From Thermotoga sp. 4484_232 (GTDB lineage: Bacteria > Thermotogota > Thermotogae > Thermotogales > Thermotogaceae), in NCBI GenBank assembly GCA_002084985.1, contig MZGO01000044.1, positions 1 through 5,957 on the forward strand: a DNA stretch of 5,957 bases, read 5' to 3'. Positions 5,776 through 5,957 of the stretch are shown in pieces. The notes under the pieces are model-generated. The model did no database searches and had not been told where the DNA came from. It saw only the letters and a list, made by a program, of their open reading frames with translations. Position 1 is the first letter of the stretch. Each line of letters begins with the position of its first letter. The translations under genes were made by a program, and so were the position numbers.

Positions 5776-5957
5776 TCCTCGGACCTGAGGATCATACTCA
5801 TTACGATTCCAAGACCGATCATGAAAGCTGTTAGGGAACTACCCCCATGGCTCACAAAAGGTAAGGTAACCCCCGTTACGGGAAGAAGACCTGCTGTGAC
5901 ACCAAGATTCACCATCGCTTGAACCATTATCAATATCCCATAGCCCGTTATGAAAGT
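5769..5957 (-). CDS. ftsW: FtsW, septal peptidoglycan polymerase (SEDS family), C-terminal fragment
   Basis: Only the last 62 codons are present; the 5' part lies beyond the right edge of the window, so this is an edge truncation and not a broken gene. The minus strand reads QAMVNLGVTAGLLPVTG (residues 13-29 of the fragment), then TLPFVSHGGSSL (31-42) and a final hydrophobic helix ending in MILRSEER. This is the diagnostic end of SEDS proteins (QAxxNIGVxxGLLPxTGxxLPFxSYGGSS), which polymerise lipid II together with a class B PBP. Its position directly ahead of murG favours FtsW over the paralogue RodA. His replaces the usual Tyr in the SYGGSS motif. The TGA stop is at 5771-5769, two bases before the preferred murG ATG. 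Confidence 0.95.
   Translation of the reverse strand, partial: TFITGYGILIMVQAMVNLGVTAGLLPVTGVTLPFVSHGGSSLTAFMIGLGIVMSMILRSEER

Noticed and set aside
5611..5922. Open frame of 103 codons on the plus strand across the murG/ftsW junction
   Set aside because: It is antisense to conserved MurG glycine-loop and FtsW C-terminal motifs, and its composition is that of a shadow frame.

Overview
The window is gene-dense bacterial DNA, with essentially every base coding, 4-nt stop/start overlaps and strong purine-rich ribosome binding sites. Frequent AGA/AGG arginine and ATA isoleucine codons and Lys/Glu-rich proteins suggest a thermophile. The MurC protein (P-loop with Asp, 'NARGDH', 'FQPHRYTRL') resembles what I remember of Thermotoga maritima MurC, so a member of the Thermotogales is my best guess. 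This placement rests on memory and was not searched.

Left half, plus strand (7-3421). A four-gene, tightly packed run encodes a class A penicillin-binding protein (lipid II polymerase and cross-linker), two small proteins that I read as degenerate cyclic-nucleotide-binding-domain (CNBD) relatives, and a YfcE/MJ0936-type metallophosphoesterase. The first of the small proteins continues into a TPR-like helical tail. The second looks like a Crp/Fnr protein that stops before the DNA-binding helix-turn-helix. The junctions are ATGA, GTGA and a 15-nt gap, so the genes are probably co-transcribed and partly translationally coupled.

Right half, minus strand (5957-3395). This is the end of a dcw-type cell-wall and division cluster in the classical order ftsW (C-terminal 62 codons only, running off the window) - murG - murC. 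MurC adds L-alanine to UDP-MurNAc early in the pathway, MurG makes lipid II, and FtsW polymerises it at the septum.

The two runs converge tail to tail. The last 27 nt of the phosphoesterase gene and of murC overlap, and a 36-nt inverted repeat sits on that junction. Both runs therefore serve peptidoglycan synthesis: one makes the precursor, the other carries a polymerase. No RNA genes, mobile elements, CRISPR arrays or promoters are visible, and no non-coding stretch exceeds 15 bases. The least ordinary content is the pair of CNBD-like proteins behind the PBP gene and the convergent junction; the rest is conserved housekeeping.
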